Of a stretch of DNA of 64,000 nt, positions 53,447-62,136 are shown piece after piece. The first letter of the stretch is position 1; each line of letters opens with the position of its first letter. The stretch covers positions 75,219-139,218 of the forward strand of contig NZ_LYPA01000075.1 in NCBI RefSeq assembly GCF_001675045.1, read 5' to 3'. The notes under the pieces are model-generated. The model made no database searches, had not been told where the DNA came from, and saw only the letters and a list, made by a program, of their open reading frames with translations. A program made the position numbers and the translations under genes. The DNA is from Paenibacillus oryzae. Lineage in GTDB: Bacteria > Bacillota > Bacilli > Paenibacillales > Paenibacillaceae.

Positions 53447-53478
53447 TTTGCCAAACCAGGCCGGCTTGATGCTATATC

Positions 53479-55320
53479 TTAATTTTTGTTGTTTTCGTCA
53501 ACAACCTCGTAGTCGGCGTCAACAACATTGTCTCTGCCTTTAGCGGAATCATTAGCCGCGCCATCCGCCTGAGCTCCGCCTGCTTGCGCCGCCTGCTCAT
53601 AAAGCTTGGCAGAAAGCTGTTGAATAATCGCAGTCAGCTCCTCGGTAGCTGCTTTGATTTGCTCGACATCATCAGTAGCAACTGCAGCAGTCACTTTTTC
53701 TTTTGCTGCATTTGCTTTTTCGACTTCGCCGGCGTCTACTTTATCGCCAAGGTCCTTCAACGTTTTGTCAACGGAATAAACGAGCTGATCCGCTTCGTTT
53801 TTGGCTTCAACCAGCTCACGGCGCTTGCGGTCTTCGTCCGCGTGCAGCTCAGCGTCTCTCATCATTTGATCAATCTCAGCATCGCTCAGGCCGCTGGAGG
53901 AAGTGATCGTAATTTTTTGGCTTTTGCCTGTTCCTTTGTCCAGAGCGGATACGTTAACGATGCCGTTGGCGTCGATATCAAACGTAACCTCGATTTGCGG
54001 AACGCCGCGCGGAGCCGGAGGAATATCGCCCAGCATAAAGCGTCCCAGCGTTTTGTTACCCGCTGCCATGGAGCGCTCACCTTGCAATACGTGGATTTCC
54101 ACGCTTGTTTGGTTATCGGCATAGGTGGAATAAACCTGCGATTTGCTGGTTGGAATCGTTGTGTTGCGTTCGATCATTTTTGTAAATACGCCGCCGGCTG
54201 TTTCAATGCCCAGCGACAGAGGCGTTACGTCAAGCAAAACAACATCCTTGACTTCGCCTGTCAATACGCCCGCTTGAACGGCAGCGCCCAAAGCAACAAC
54301 CTCATCCGGGTTAACGCCTTTATGAGGGTCTTTGCCAATAAGCCTTTTAACTGCTTCCTGAACGGCAGGAATACGAGTGGAGCCGCCAACCAGAACAACC
54401 TTGTCGATATCGGATGGCGTCATGCCGGAATCCGTCAACGCTTGACGAGTTGGACCAAGCGTGCGCTCAACCAGGTTCGCGGAAAGCTCTTCAAATTTGG
54501 CGCGAGTCAAATTTGTCTCCAAATGCTGAGGCACTCCGTCTACCATTGTAATAAATGGCAGGGAAATGGCTGTCGAAACAACGCCGGACAGCTCTTTTTT
54601 CGCTTTTTCAGCAGCGTCCTTCAGACGTTGAACAGCCGCTTTGTCCTTGGAAAGGTCAATGCCTTGCTCCTTCTTGAATTCAGCTACGAGGTAGTCGATG
54701 ATAACCTGGTCGAAGTCGTCGCCGCCCAGCTTGTTGTCGCCGCTAGTCGCCTTAACCTCAAAGAAGCCGTCGCCAAGCTCAAGAATGGAAACGTCGAATG
54801 TGCCGCCGCCGAGGTCATAGACCAGAATGGTTTGATCTTCTGCTTTCTCAAGGCCATAAGCAAGAGCCGCAGCCGTTGGTTCGTTGACAATACGCAAAAC
54901 ATCAAGACCTGCGATTTTCCCCGCGTCTTTGGTTGCTTGGCGCTGGCTGTCGTTGAAATAAGCCGGAACGGTGATAACGGCTTGGGTTACCGTTTCGCCC
55001 AGATAAGCTTCAGCGTCAGCTTTCAGCTTTTGCAAAATAATCGCGGAGATTTCTTGCGGCGTATATTCCTTATCGTCAATTTTTTCTTTATGGTTGGTAC
55101 CCATGTGGCGTTTAATGGAGATGATGGTACGGTCAGGGTTCGTAATGGCTTGACGTTTTGCCGTTTCGCCAACTGTACGCTCGCCGTCCTTTTTAAAGCC
55201 TACAATGGAAGGGGTCGTGCGGTTTCCTTCCGGATTTGGAATAACAACTGCTTCGCCGCCTTCCATAACGGCTACGCAAGAGTTTGTAGTACCTAAGTCG
55301 ATGCCGATAACTTTACTCAT
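53479..55320 (-). CDS. dnaK: Chaperone DnaK (Hsp70)
   Basis: 613-residue Hsp70. The ATPase domain begins KVIGIDLGTTNSCVAVMEGG and contains IVNEPTAAALAYGL and the VLVGGSTRIPAVQ block; the substrate-binding domain follows (DVTPLSLGIETAGG), then a helical lid and an Asn/Asp/Lys-rich tail. AAGGAGG precedes the ATG. A long open frame on the opposite strand is only a shadow of its codon bias. Confidence 0.99.
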   Translation of the reverse strand: MSKVIGIDLGTTNSCVAVMEGGEAVVIPNPEGNRTTPSIVGFKKDGERTVGETAKRQAITNPDRTIISIKRHMGTNHKEKIDDKEYTPQEISAIILQKLKADAEAYLGETVTQAVITVPAYFNDSQRQATKDAGKIAGLDVLRIVNEPTAAALAYGLEKAEDQTILVYDLGGGTFDVSILELGDGFFEVKATSGDNKLGGDDFDQVIIDYLVAEFKKEQGIDLSKDKAAVQRLKDAAEKAKKELSGVVSTAISLPFITMVDGVPQHLETNLTRAKFEELSANLVERTLGPTRQALTDSGMTPSDIDKVVLVGGSTRIPAVQEAVKRLIGKDPHKGVNPDEVVALGAAVQAGVLTGEVKDVVLLDVTPLSLGIETAGGVFTKMIERNTTIPTSKSQVYSTYADNQTSVEIHVLQGERSMAAGNKTLGRFMLGDIPPAPRGVPQIEVTFDIDANGIVNVSALDKGTGKSQKITITSSSGLSDAEIDQMMRDAELHADEDRKRRELVEAKNEADQLVYSVDKTLKDLGDKVDAGEVEKANAAKEKVTAAVATDDVEQIKAATEELTAIIQQLSAKLYEQAAQAGGAQADGAANDSAKGRDNVVDADYEVVDENNKN

Positions 55321-55401
55321 GGCTTGGTTTCCTCCTTAAAATATGGACTATATAGTCTACTATGTGTCTTGATTATAGGTGCCGTCAGCTTCACGCTTTT
55401 T

Positions 55402-55989
55402 CTAGCCGCTAACCTTAACCATTGCCGGGCGAATGACTTTATCTTTCAGCATGTAGCCCTTTTGAACCTCTTCAACAACGATGCCTTCTTCATATTCGTC
55501 TGACTCCACCTGCATGATTGCCTGATGGAATTCCGGGTTGAATGGCTGACCAACGGTTTCCATAACCTTCAAGCCTTCACCCTCAAGAGTCTGGTTCAGT
55601 TGACGAAAAATCATTTCAATGCCTTTAGTGAAGGATTCCAGATCGCTGCTTGCTTCTGCTGCCGCAAACGCCCGTTCAAAGTTGTCCATAATGGGCAACA
55701 ATTGATCGATCAGCTTTGCGGATGCGTATTGGACAAGCTCTTCCTTTTCCTTTATGGTACGGCGGCGGAAATTATCAAAATCCGCTTGCGCCCGCAAATA
55801 TCGCTGTTGGTTTTCTTCTGCCTGCTTTTGCAGTTCTTCAAGAAGTCCAGCGCCTTCTCCGGTTGTTTCCCCGGATTGTTCGCTGTCCGACTCAGGAGCT
55901 TTCACTCCATCCTCCTGACGGCTTTCCATTTCTTCCGCCGCCGCTTGGGCTGTCTCTTGCTCTACTGCTTCGTTATGTTCTGTGCTCAC
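55402..55989 (-). CDS. grpE: Nucleotide exchange factor GrpE
   Basis: 195-residue DnaK exchange factor: acidic disordered N-terminus (about 1-50), a long coiled-coil (AEENQQRYLRAQADFDNFRRR) and a beta domain ending GYMLKDKVIRPAMVKVSG. The start is a GTG with GGAGGTG 5 bases before. 81 bases before dnaK. Confidence 0.97.
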   Translation of the reverse strand: MSTEHNEAVEQETAQAAAEEMESRQEDGVKAPESDSEQSGETTGEGAGLLEELQKQAEENQQRYLRAQADFDNFRRRTIKEKEELVQYASAKLIDQLLPIMDNFERAFAAAEASSDLESFTKGIEMIFRQLNQTLEGEGLKVMETVGQPFNPEFHQAIMQVESDEYEEGIVVEEVQKGYMLKDKVIRPAMVKVSG

Positions 55990-56031
55990 GATTTCACCTC
56001 CTTAAAATGCCTCATTACTTAAATGCTGACT

Positions 56032-57057
56032 TTATTTATACCATTTGCTAAGCAGCTTGCCCATATCCTTGGACATCAGATCAATCAAGCTTATAACCTT
56101 CCCGTAATCCATTCGCGTCGGACCCAAAATACCTATTGTCCCCAATGCTTCACCGTCGATGGAATATGTGGCGGTAATAAGGCTGCAGTCGCTTATTGCT
56201 TTATGATCGTTTTCTGTACCGATGCGCACCTGAATGCCGGAAGGTAATCCCGAAAACATCTTCATGATAGTTGGGGTTTCCTCCAGCAGGTCCAGAATTG
56301 TTTTGACCTTGTCAACGTCCTTGAACTCAGGCTGGGTCAACATATTGGTCGTTCCGCCAAGAAATACGCGATGCTCCTCGTCATTGGTCAATGCACTGTC
56401 CAGCACGCCAAGAAGACCTTCAAAGTGATCCACATGCCGCTCCAGCTCCTGCCCGATTTCACTATAAAGCTTGGCCTTCAATCGTACAATAGGCACGCCA
56501 ACCAGCTTTGTATTTAGAATATTGACGACTTTAGCCATATCATCCATATTGAGCTCCGGAGGAATGGAGACGGTCCGGTTCTCTACATGTCCGGTATTGG
56601 TGACGATAATAGCCACGGCGCTGCTCTCATTAAGCGGTACCAGGCCAAAATGCTTCAACGACGTTTGAAATAGCTCCGGTCCAAGCAAAATGGATGTATA
56701 GTTAGTCAGATTGGATAAAATCATCGCAGTATGCTGAATGACCTGCTCCATCTGGTTCATCTTGCCAGTGACAAAAGATCTAACCATATCCAGATCGCTT
56801 TCCTTGACCTCTCCCAGCTTGACGAGATGATCGACGTAATAACGGTATCCCTTGGTGGATGGCACCCGGCCAGCCGAGGTATGCGGCTGCTCCAGAAATC
56901 CAAGCTCCTCCAAATCCGCCATTTCGTTGCGAATGGTTGCGGGACTGAAGCCAACATCGCCTCGCTTGGATATGCTTCGCGAGCCTACCGGCTCCGCCGA
57001 GCGAATATAGTCGTCCACGATGGCATTCAAAATCATACGCTGGCGATCACTTAACAT
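56032..57057 (-). CDS. hrcA: Heat-inducible transcription repressor HrcA
   Basis: 341-residue repressor of class I heat-shock genes that binds CIRCE and needs GroE for activity. An N-terminal winged helix (MLSDRQRMILNAIVDDYIRSAEPVGSRSIS) is followed by the GAF-like domain. The ATG at 57057 has GGGGGGA 6 bases upstream. It is the first gene of the operon and is self-repressed through CIRCE. Confidence 0.97.
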   Translation of the reverse strand: MLSDRQRMILNAIVDDYIRSAEPVGSRSISKRGDVGFSPATIRNEMADLEELGFLEQPHTSAGRVPSTKGYRYYVDHLVKLGEVKESDLDMVRSFVTGKMNQMEQVIQHTAMILSNLTNYTSILLGPELFQTSLKHFGLVPLNESSAVAIIVTNTGHVENRTVSIPPELNMDDMAKVVNILNTKLVGVPIVRLKAKLYSEIGQELERHVDHFEGLLGVLDSALTNDEEHRVFLGGTTNMLTQPEFKDVDKVKTILDLLEETPTIMKMFSGLPSGIQVRIGTENDHKAISDCSLITATYSIDGEALGTIGILGPTRMDYGKVISLIDLMSKDMGKLLSKWYK

Positions 57058-57082
57058 TCCAAATCCCCCCATTCAGAATTCG

Positions 57083-57109
57083 TTAGCACTCAACTCCAAT
57101 GAGTGCTAA
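57083..57109 (-). promoter_or_regulatory. CIRCE operator of hrcA-grpE-dnaK-dnaJ
   Basis: Perfect inverted repeat TTAGCACTC-N9-GAGTGCTAA, the HrcA binding site, directly downstream of the promoter and ahead of hrcA. No second CIRCE was found at dnaK. Confidence 0.97.
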
Positions 57110-57120
57110 TCACTAATACA

Positions 57121-57150
57121 AAAATACCAAACCAGCGTTGTTATTGTCAA
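57121..57150 (-). promoter_or_regulatory. Sigma-A promoter of the heat-shock operon
   Basis: TTGACA (57145-57150) with an 18-base spacer and TATTTT (57121-57126) on the minus strand, just upstream of CIRCE. Confidence 0.82.
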
Positions 57151-57327
57151 GTGGCTTCCCCCATCAGAATGGTGTTTTTTGGGCGGCATAGCTGTAAAAG
57201 CGGCAGACTAGCATATTTTAAAAAGCCTTCAATTTCGGAGTATAGACTTGATCATCAGCAACACACGGCTAATTATTATATCGTCTCTTCATCATAACGT
57301 CGTCATGATTTGGAGATTTGCTTCCAT

Positions 57328-57375
57328 AAAAAAAATAAGCCTTCCGCAACACATTAAGTGCATTAGAAGGCTTTG
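57328..57375 (-). terminator. Terminator after the acetyltransferase gene
   Basis: AAGCCTTC pairs with GGAAGGCTT with an inner TGCAC/GTGT stem on the minus strand, followed by an A/T-rich T-run. It lies 31 bases after the stop at 57406. The 57151-57327 stretch to the heat-shock promoter holds nothing else I can name. Confidence 0.85.
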
Positions 57376-57405
57376 TTTTATTCAACCTGTTCAACCCTAA
57401 CATTA

Positions 57406-57876
57406 TTATTTCAACTCGCGCAGCACAGCGATTTCGTCGCAGGCCAGCTGCTTGGGGCAGTTGACGCAATCGCGCCATACCTTCTCCGGGAAAATTTCCT
57501 TTTCGACGATCGTAAAGCCGTTGCGCTCGAAAAATTTGTCCGCATAAGTAAGCGCCATAACTTTGGTTATGCCCTGCTCTCTGGCCATTTCCAGCAGACG
57601 GTCAACCAGCTTGCTGCCGATTCCCAGGCTTTTGTAGCCGTCCGTTATACCCAGCGACCTAATCTCTACAAGATTGTCTCCAAGCTTCGCCAGCGAGCCG
57701 CAGCCAACCACAACGCCGTCAACCTCTGCCACAACAAACGTGTCGATTAATTCAGTCAGCGTTTCGCGGGTGCGGGGCAGCATGATTGCTTTCTCGGCGT
57801 ATCCTTTTATTAATTGAAATAACGTTTCGACATCCTCTGATGCCGCTCTTCTACATAACACTTGCATGGTAGTCAT
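57406..57876 (-). CDS. ArgA-like GNAT N-acetyltransferase
   Basis: 156-residue GNAT protein resembling the acetyltransferase part of N-acetylglutamate synthase-type enzymes. Notable parts are YAEKAIMLPRTRETLTELI, the acetyl-CoA loop (GYKSLGIGSKLVDRLLEMA), ALTYADKFFERNGF and the end motif WRDCVNCPKQLACDEIAVL with its Cys pair. Such proteins make N-acetylglutamate for arginine synthesis in some bacteria. The ATG at 57876 has GGAGGTGA 7 bases upstream. An ARG-box-like site is 67 bases upstream, which fits. Confidence 0.85.
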   Translation of the reverse strand: MTTMQVLCRRAASEDVETLFQLIKGYAEKAIMLPRTRETLTELIDTFVVAEVDGVVVGCGSLAKLGDNLVEIRSLGITDGYKSLGIGSKLVDRLLEMAREQGITKVMALTYADKFFERNGFTIVEKEIFPEKVWRDCVNCPKQLACDEIAVLRELK

Positions 57877-57942
57877 GCCGCCTTCACCTCCGCCTGTCAA
57901 CACTGTCTACGCAACGCTGACATGATCATCTGAAATATAATA

Positions 57943-57956
57943 TGAATAAATATACA
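57943..57956 (-). promoter_or_regulatory. ARG-box-like site upstream of the ArgA-like gene
   Basis: TGAATAAATATACA differs by one base from the ArgR/AhrC half-pair consensus TGAATWWWWATTCA, in an AT-rich promoter-like region. Real binding is unproved. Confidence 0.45.
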
Positions 57957-58084
57957 TCATAATGTATTTTTCCTCAAGAGGCATTTATAAAGAGAGTTTG
58001 CGCTGAACCAAGCCATCGCCGAAATTGGCTAATCGGGATAGCTTGAGCAGCTAAACAGCACCGAGTTCATCAATAAATGACGAA

Positions 58085-58290
58085 GAACAACGATGTGACT
58101 TGATTAACCATAGGACGGCGCGAATAGCAGCAGTACACCACCAAATGACACCAGTGCTCGAATTGCAAAAATGCATCACGGGCAGCAATCATGCGGATTG
58201 CAACTATGCACACGAGTAACAACAGTGCAGCATGACTATCAACAATGAAGCATGGATAGCAACACTTCGACACAATGAAGAACAGCCTAA
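58085..58290. repeat. Degenerate ~20-bp tandem repeat array
   Basis: The clearest units are AACAGTGCAGCATGACTATC, AACAATGAAGCATGGATAGC and AACACTTCGACACAATGAAG, in direct succession; earlier units continue the same 19-20 base rhythm with more change (for example AAAAATGCATCACGGGCAGC). A rough consensus is AACANTGCANCATGANTAGC. It fills most of the non-coding stretch between the acetyltransferase and the repeat copy at 58.3-58.5 kb. No coding frame looks real. Confidence 0.6.
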
Positions 58291-58303
58291 GCAAATGCGA
58301 GTT

Positions 58304-58490
58304 TAAATAGCGGACATTTAAGACCGCTAGAAGGGGATATCTGCAACTATTTCCACTTTAATGGACACAAGTGGCCGTAAGAGGTCAGGTTTGCTTATAT
58401 TTCCACTGATTCCGATCGCTAACAGACAGCGATGTCCGTAACATTTGTCGAACCTGTTATTTTCCCGTTATGGCGGTCATTCTTGACCGT
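58304..58490 (-). repeat. Dispersed four-core repeat, copy 3, inverted (51-61-51 spacing)
   Basis: Read on the minus strand, the cores are GGTCAAGAATGACC, GGACATCGCTGTCT, GGCCACTTGTGTCC and GGTCTTAAATGTCC. In forward coordinates the matching half-cores start at 58312, 58363, 58424 and 58475, which gives spacing 51, 61 and 51 bp as in the other two copies. It lies between the 20-bp array and the hemW stop (58491-58599 holds nothing else). Confidence 0.85.
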
Positions 58491-58599
58491 TATAGCAGTC
58501 ACCAGCCACTGAGCCTCAGCATGGATTGTTTTTTCGGGCTACTTATTGTAGTCAGCCTGTTTTACGCGGGACTTGTAGCCGGCCTGCTTCGTCCGGCAT

Positions 58600-59775
58600 T
58601 CAGGCTTCCTCCACCCCAAGAAACGCCCCGAACACTTCATTGCCCAGCAATACGCCCTGATCGGAAAGCTTGTAGACGGTATCACCCGTCCCGGTCTCTC
58701 CGGAAAGCAGCAGTCCCTGCGCCAAAAGACGATCAATAACGCCGCCGAATCTGGACTCCAGCGTTTCTCCCGGAAATTGCGCCGAAAATCTGCTAGCGCT
58801 CACGCCCTCAAGCAGCCGCAGTCCCACCATCATAAAATCCTCCATTGCTTCCTCTTGCGGGACCGCGTTTACTTCCAGACGGGGAAGCTTGACCAACGCC
58901 GCATCAATAAAAGGCTGGACGCCTTTAAGGTTGACGTGCCGAACGCCATTGACATAACCATGAGCGCCTGCGCCAAGACCGTAATATGGCTCGTTGCGCC
59001 AATAAGTTGAGTTATGCCGGCTTTCAAAGCCCGGACGGGCAAAATTGCTGATTTCGTAATGCCGGTAGCCGCCGGCTTTCAGCTTGTCCATAAGCAGCAG
59101 GAACATGCCAAGCTCCTCCTCCTCCGCAGGTAGCGGAAGCTCGTTGCGTTCATACAGCTTATGAAACAGCGTATTTTCCTCTACCTTCAAGCTGTATAGG
59201 GAATAATGCGGCAAATCCAGCGCCATCGCGCGATCCACGCTATCTGACAAATGCTGAACCGTCTGCCCCGGCAATCCAAACATCAGGTCAATGGACAGGT
59301 TGTCAAAACCCGCTTTTCTGGCGTTATCGAGGCTGCGGTAAACATCGTCAACGTTGTGAATGCGCCCTATCCGCTCCAGCAAGCCGTTATCAAAGGACTG
59401 GACGCCAAAGCTGATTCGGTTAACGCCGCCATGTCGCATGGCCGCAAGCTTATCGGGATCGGTTGTTCCCGGATTGGCCTCCATTGAAAACTCGACATCC
59501 TCCGCAAGCGGGAAATGTTTCCTGACGGAATCAAGAAAACGCTCCATTTGAACCGGAGTAAGCACGGTAGGCGTGCCTCCGCCAACAAAAACCGTCTGGA
59601 TAACCTCCGGCGGATGCTCCGCCACAGTTGCCTTCATTTCTTCTTCCAGCGCGTCCAGATAACGGTCTACCGGCTGCCCTTTCAACACATAGGATGTAAA
59701 ATCGCAATAATGACATTTGTTGGTGCAAAACGGGATATGAATATACAATGCCCCCGGCGTTTTCCATACCGTCAT
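58600..59775 (-). CDS. hemW: HemW, radical SAM haem chaperone (oxygen-independent coproporphyrinogen oxidase-like)
   Basis: 391-residue radical SAM protein. IPFCTNKCHYCDF has the CxxxCxxC cluster but Phe where HemN has a further Cys, so this is HemW, a haem-binding chaperone, not the true oxidase. GGGTPT, SMEANPGT, RISFGVQSF and LMFGLPGQT follow. The start at 59775 (MTVWKTPGALY) has GGAGG 12 bases upstream. In Bacillus hemW leads directly into hrcA; here the acetyltransferase and repeats intervene. Confidence 0.95.
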   Translation of the reverse strand: MTVWKTPGALYIHIPFCTNKCHYCDFTSYVLKGQPVDRYLDALEEEMKATVAEHPPEVIQTVFVGGGTPTVLTPVQMERFLDSVRKHFPLAEDVEFSMEANPGTTDPDKLAAMRHGGVNRISFGVQSFDNGLLERIGRIHNVDDVYRSLDNARKAGFDNLSIDLMFGLPGQTVQHLSDSVDRAMALDLPHYSLYSLKVEENTLFHKLYERNELPLPAEEEELGMFLLLMDKLKAGGYRHYEISNFARPGFESRHNSTYWRNEPYYGLGAGAHGYVNGVRHVNLKGVQPFIDAALVKLPRLEVNAVPQEEAMEDFMMVGLRLLEGVSASRFSAQFPGETLESRFGGVIDRLLAQGLLLSGETGTGDTVYKLSDQGVLLGNEVFGAFLGVEEA

Positions 59776-59797
59776 CTTCTTTCTTAACCTCCTCAAA

Positions 59798-59823
59798 CAA
59801 AGAAAGGAGAGCGTCGCTCTCCC
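59798..59823 (-). terminator. Terminator between lepA and hemW
   Basis: GGAGAGC and GCTCTCC arms around GA on the minus strand, then TTTCTTTGTTT. It ends 22 bases after the lepA stop. Confidence 0.8.
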
Positions 59824-59845
59824 TCCTCGTATGTCGTTTTCCAGA

Positions 59846-61663
59846 TTAATCCTCGTCGATTTTCAATACCGCCATAAATGCCTCTTGCGGCACTTCGACG
59901 CTGCCAACCTGCTTCATCCGCTTTTTGCCTTCCTTCTGCTTCTCCAGCAGCTTGCGCTTCCGGCTGATATCGCCGCCGTAACATTTGGCCAATACGTTTT
60001 TGCGCATCGCCTTGACCGTTTCGCGGGCAATTACCTTTGTGCCGATGGAGGCCTGTACAGGAACCTCAAACATCTGGCGCGGAATAAGCTCCTTCATTTT
60101 GGAGCAAATGGCGCGGCCGCGCTGGTATGCCCGGTCCCGGTGAACGATGACGGACAAAGCATCCACTTGCTCGCCGTTCAGCATAATATCCATCTTGACC
60201 AGGCTGCTCTTCCGGTAGCCAGACAGCTCATAGTCAAAGGATGCATACCCTTTGGTACTGGATTTCAGCTGATCAAAGAAATCATAAACGATTTCCGATA
60301 GCGGCATATCATATGTGAGCGTAACCCTGTTGGTATCCAGGTATTCCATATTGACAAATTCGCCGCGCTTGCCCTGGCACAGCTCCATTATGGCGCCTAC
60401 GAAGTCATTTGGTACGATAATGGATGCTTTGACATAAGGCTCTTCCACAAAATCAAGCTTGCCGGATTCCGGGTAATTGGACGGGTTGTCGATATTCATC
60501 GTTTCGCCGTTTGTCAGCGTAACCTTGTAAATAACGCTTGGCGCCGTCGTAATCAGAGGAATGTTGAACTCGCGCTCAATCCGCTCCTGTATGATTTCCA
60601 TATGGAGCAAGCCAAGGAAGCCGCAGCGGAAACCAAACCCGAGCGCCGTCGAGGATTCCGGCTCATAACGAAGCGAAGCGTCATTCAGCTCCAGCTTCTC
60701 AAGCGCCTCCCGTAAATCATTGTAATCCTGTGTTTCAATGGGATATAAACCGCAATAAACCATCGGATTAATCCGACGATAGCCTGGAAGCGGCGCCGGT
60801 GCAGGTTTGATTGCGTCGGTAACGGTATCGCCTACTCGCGTATCCTTGACGTTTTTGATGCCGGCCACGATAAAACCAACATCTCCAACCGCCAATTCAT
60901 TCACAATTTCCATGCGCGGCTTGAACGCGCCAACCTCGATGACCTCAAATTCTGCGCCGGTTGCCATAAACCGAATGCGCTTGCCAGCGGAAATGCTGCC
61001 GTCTATTACGCGAACATACACGATAACGCCTTTGTAGGCATCATAATGAGAGTCGAATATAAGCGCCTTTAACGGCTGATCCGGATCGCCTTGCGGCGCA
61101 GGAACCTTGGCGACAACCTGCTCCAATATCTCCTTGATGCCGATGCCAGCCTTTGCCGAAGCATGTACGGCATCGCTGGCATCAAGTCCGATAACGTCTT
61201 CGATTTCGCCTTTGACGCGATCCGGCTCTGCGCTAGGCAAATCAATTTTATTGATAACCGGGAGTATCTCCAGATTGTTGTCAAGCGCCAAATATACGTT
61301 AGCCAAGGTCTGAGCTTCGATTCCCTGAGCTGCATCCACCACAAGCAAGGCTCCTTCGCATGCCGCCATGCTTCGCGAAACCTCGTATGTAAAATCCACA
61401 TGCCCCGGAGTATCTATCAAATTGAGGATATAATCGACGCCATCATCTGCGCGATAGGTCAAACGGACTGCCTGAAGCTTGATTGTAATTCCGCGTTCCC
61501 GCTCCAAATCCATTTTATCCAATACCTGCGCCTGCATTTCACGGGAGGTTAAAGCGCCCGTATGCTCCAGAATCCGGTCCGCAAGCGTAGACTTGCCATG
61601 GTCAATATGAGCTATAATAGAAAAATTTCTGATTCTTGTCTGCCGTTCACGAACATCCGTCAT
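59846..61663 (-). CDS. lepA: Elongation factor 4 (LepA)
   Basis: 605-residue translational GTPase linked to back-translocation and 30S assembly. G1 AHIDHGKST, G3 DTPGH and G4 NKIDLPSA are present. The LepA-specific C-terminal domain ends in SRKRKLLEKQKEGKKRMKQVGSVEVPQEAFMAVL. GGGGG lies 7 bases before the ATG. A promoter lies in the 78-base gap upstream. Confidence 0.98.
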   Translation of the reverse strand: MTDVRERQTRIRNFSIIAHIDHGKSTLADRILEHTGALTSREMQAQVLDKMDLERERGITIKLQAVRLTYRADDGVDYILNLIDTPGHVDFTYEVSRSMAACEGALLVVDAAQGIEAQTLANVYLALDNNLEILPVINKIDLPSAEPDRVKGEIEDVIGLDASDAVHASAKAGIGIKEILEQVVAKVPAPQGDPDQPLKALIFDSHYDAYKGVIVYVRVIDGSISAGKRIRFMATGAEFEVIEVGAFKPRMEIVNELAVGDVGFIVAGIKNVKDTRVGDTVTDAIKPAPAPLPGYRRINPMVYCGLYPIETQDYNDLREALEKLELNDASLRYEPESSTALGFGFRCGFLGLLHMEIIQERIEREFNIPLITTAPSVIYKVTLTNGETMNIDNPSNYPESGKLDFVEEPYVKASIIVPNDFVGAIMELCQGKRGEFVNMEYLDTNRVTLTYDMPLSEIVYDFFDQLKSSTKGYASFDYELSGYRKSSLVKMDIMLNGEQVDALSVIVHRDRAYQRGRAICSKMKELIPRQMFEVPVQASIGTKVIARETVKAMRKNVLAKCYGGDISRKRKLLEKQKEGKKRMKQVGSVEVPQEAFMAVLKIDED

Positions 61664-61705
61664 GCTTGAGCCCCCACGCTTCCATTAATTCCAATCATCC
61701 TTTCA

Positions 61706-61734
61706 ATTATATCAGCTTGGCGTGTGGTCAGCAA
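61706..61734 (-). promoter_or_regulatory. Sigma-A promoter of lepA
   Basis: TTGCTG (61729-61734), 17-base spacer, TATAAT (61706-61711) on the minus strand, between the yqxA stop and lepA. Confidence 0.7.
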
Positions 61735-61741
61735 CGGAAGA

Positions 61742-62131
61742 TCACTCCATAAACCCTTCAAATAATGAAACAACAAATCGCATGCCTTTGCTGGAAGCGT
61801 TTTGAAGCACGCCTGCGGTAGAATCCGCGAGCTTGTTGACGGCCGGATGATCCTCCCTGTAAGGCATGCCGGGCAAACGCTCCTTTTCCTTCCACCGGCT
61901 GCTCTCATAAGCCAGCTCGCGGATTTCCGCCAGCTCGCGCTCCAGCTCCGCAATTCGGCGATCCGTTTCGGAAGCATATTGCGCTTCGCTGGGTTGCTGC
62001 GCATAGCCGCTTTCCTTGTCCAGAGGGCCATAAATCGTTTCAACGCCTTTGGTCGACAACTCCATGCCGAACAAGATTAGAAAGGTAAGCGCGCTCCCCA
62101 GCAGAAGCCACTTCCAGGTTTGCCGTTTCAT
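61742..62131 (-). CDS. yqxA: DUF3679 membrane protein, YqxA-like
   Basis: 129 residues: one N-terminal transmembrane helix (about 8-25), a charged coiled stretch (about 45-75) and a short C-terminal helix. Position between spoIIP and lepA matches Bacillus yqxA. The ATG at 62131 has GGGAGGAG 7 bases upstream, 5 bases after the spoIIP stop. No known activity. Confidence 0.78.
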   Translation of the reverse strand: MKRQTWKWLLLGSALTFLILFGMELSTKGVETIYGPLDKESGYAQQPSEAQYASETDRRIAELERELAEIRELAYESSRWKEKERLPGMPYREDHPAVNKLADSTAGVLQNASSKGMRFVVSLFEGFME

Positions 62132-62136
62132 TGCCT

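Noticed and set aside
53584..55296. 570-codon plus-strand open frame opposite dnaK
   Set aside because: Long antisense frames over dnaK arise from its codon bias; the translated protein is low in normal domain features and there is no ribosome site.
55340..55362. Short palindrome GACTATATAGTC between grpE and dnaK
   Set aside because: Six-base arms in AT-rich DNA with no CIRCE similarity; not strong enough to call an operator.
58070..58294. 74-codon hydrophobic minus frame
   Set aside because: It coincides with the 20-bp tandem repeats, has no ribosome site and a biased composition.
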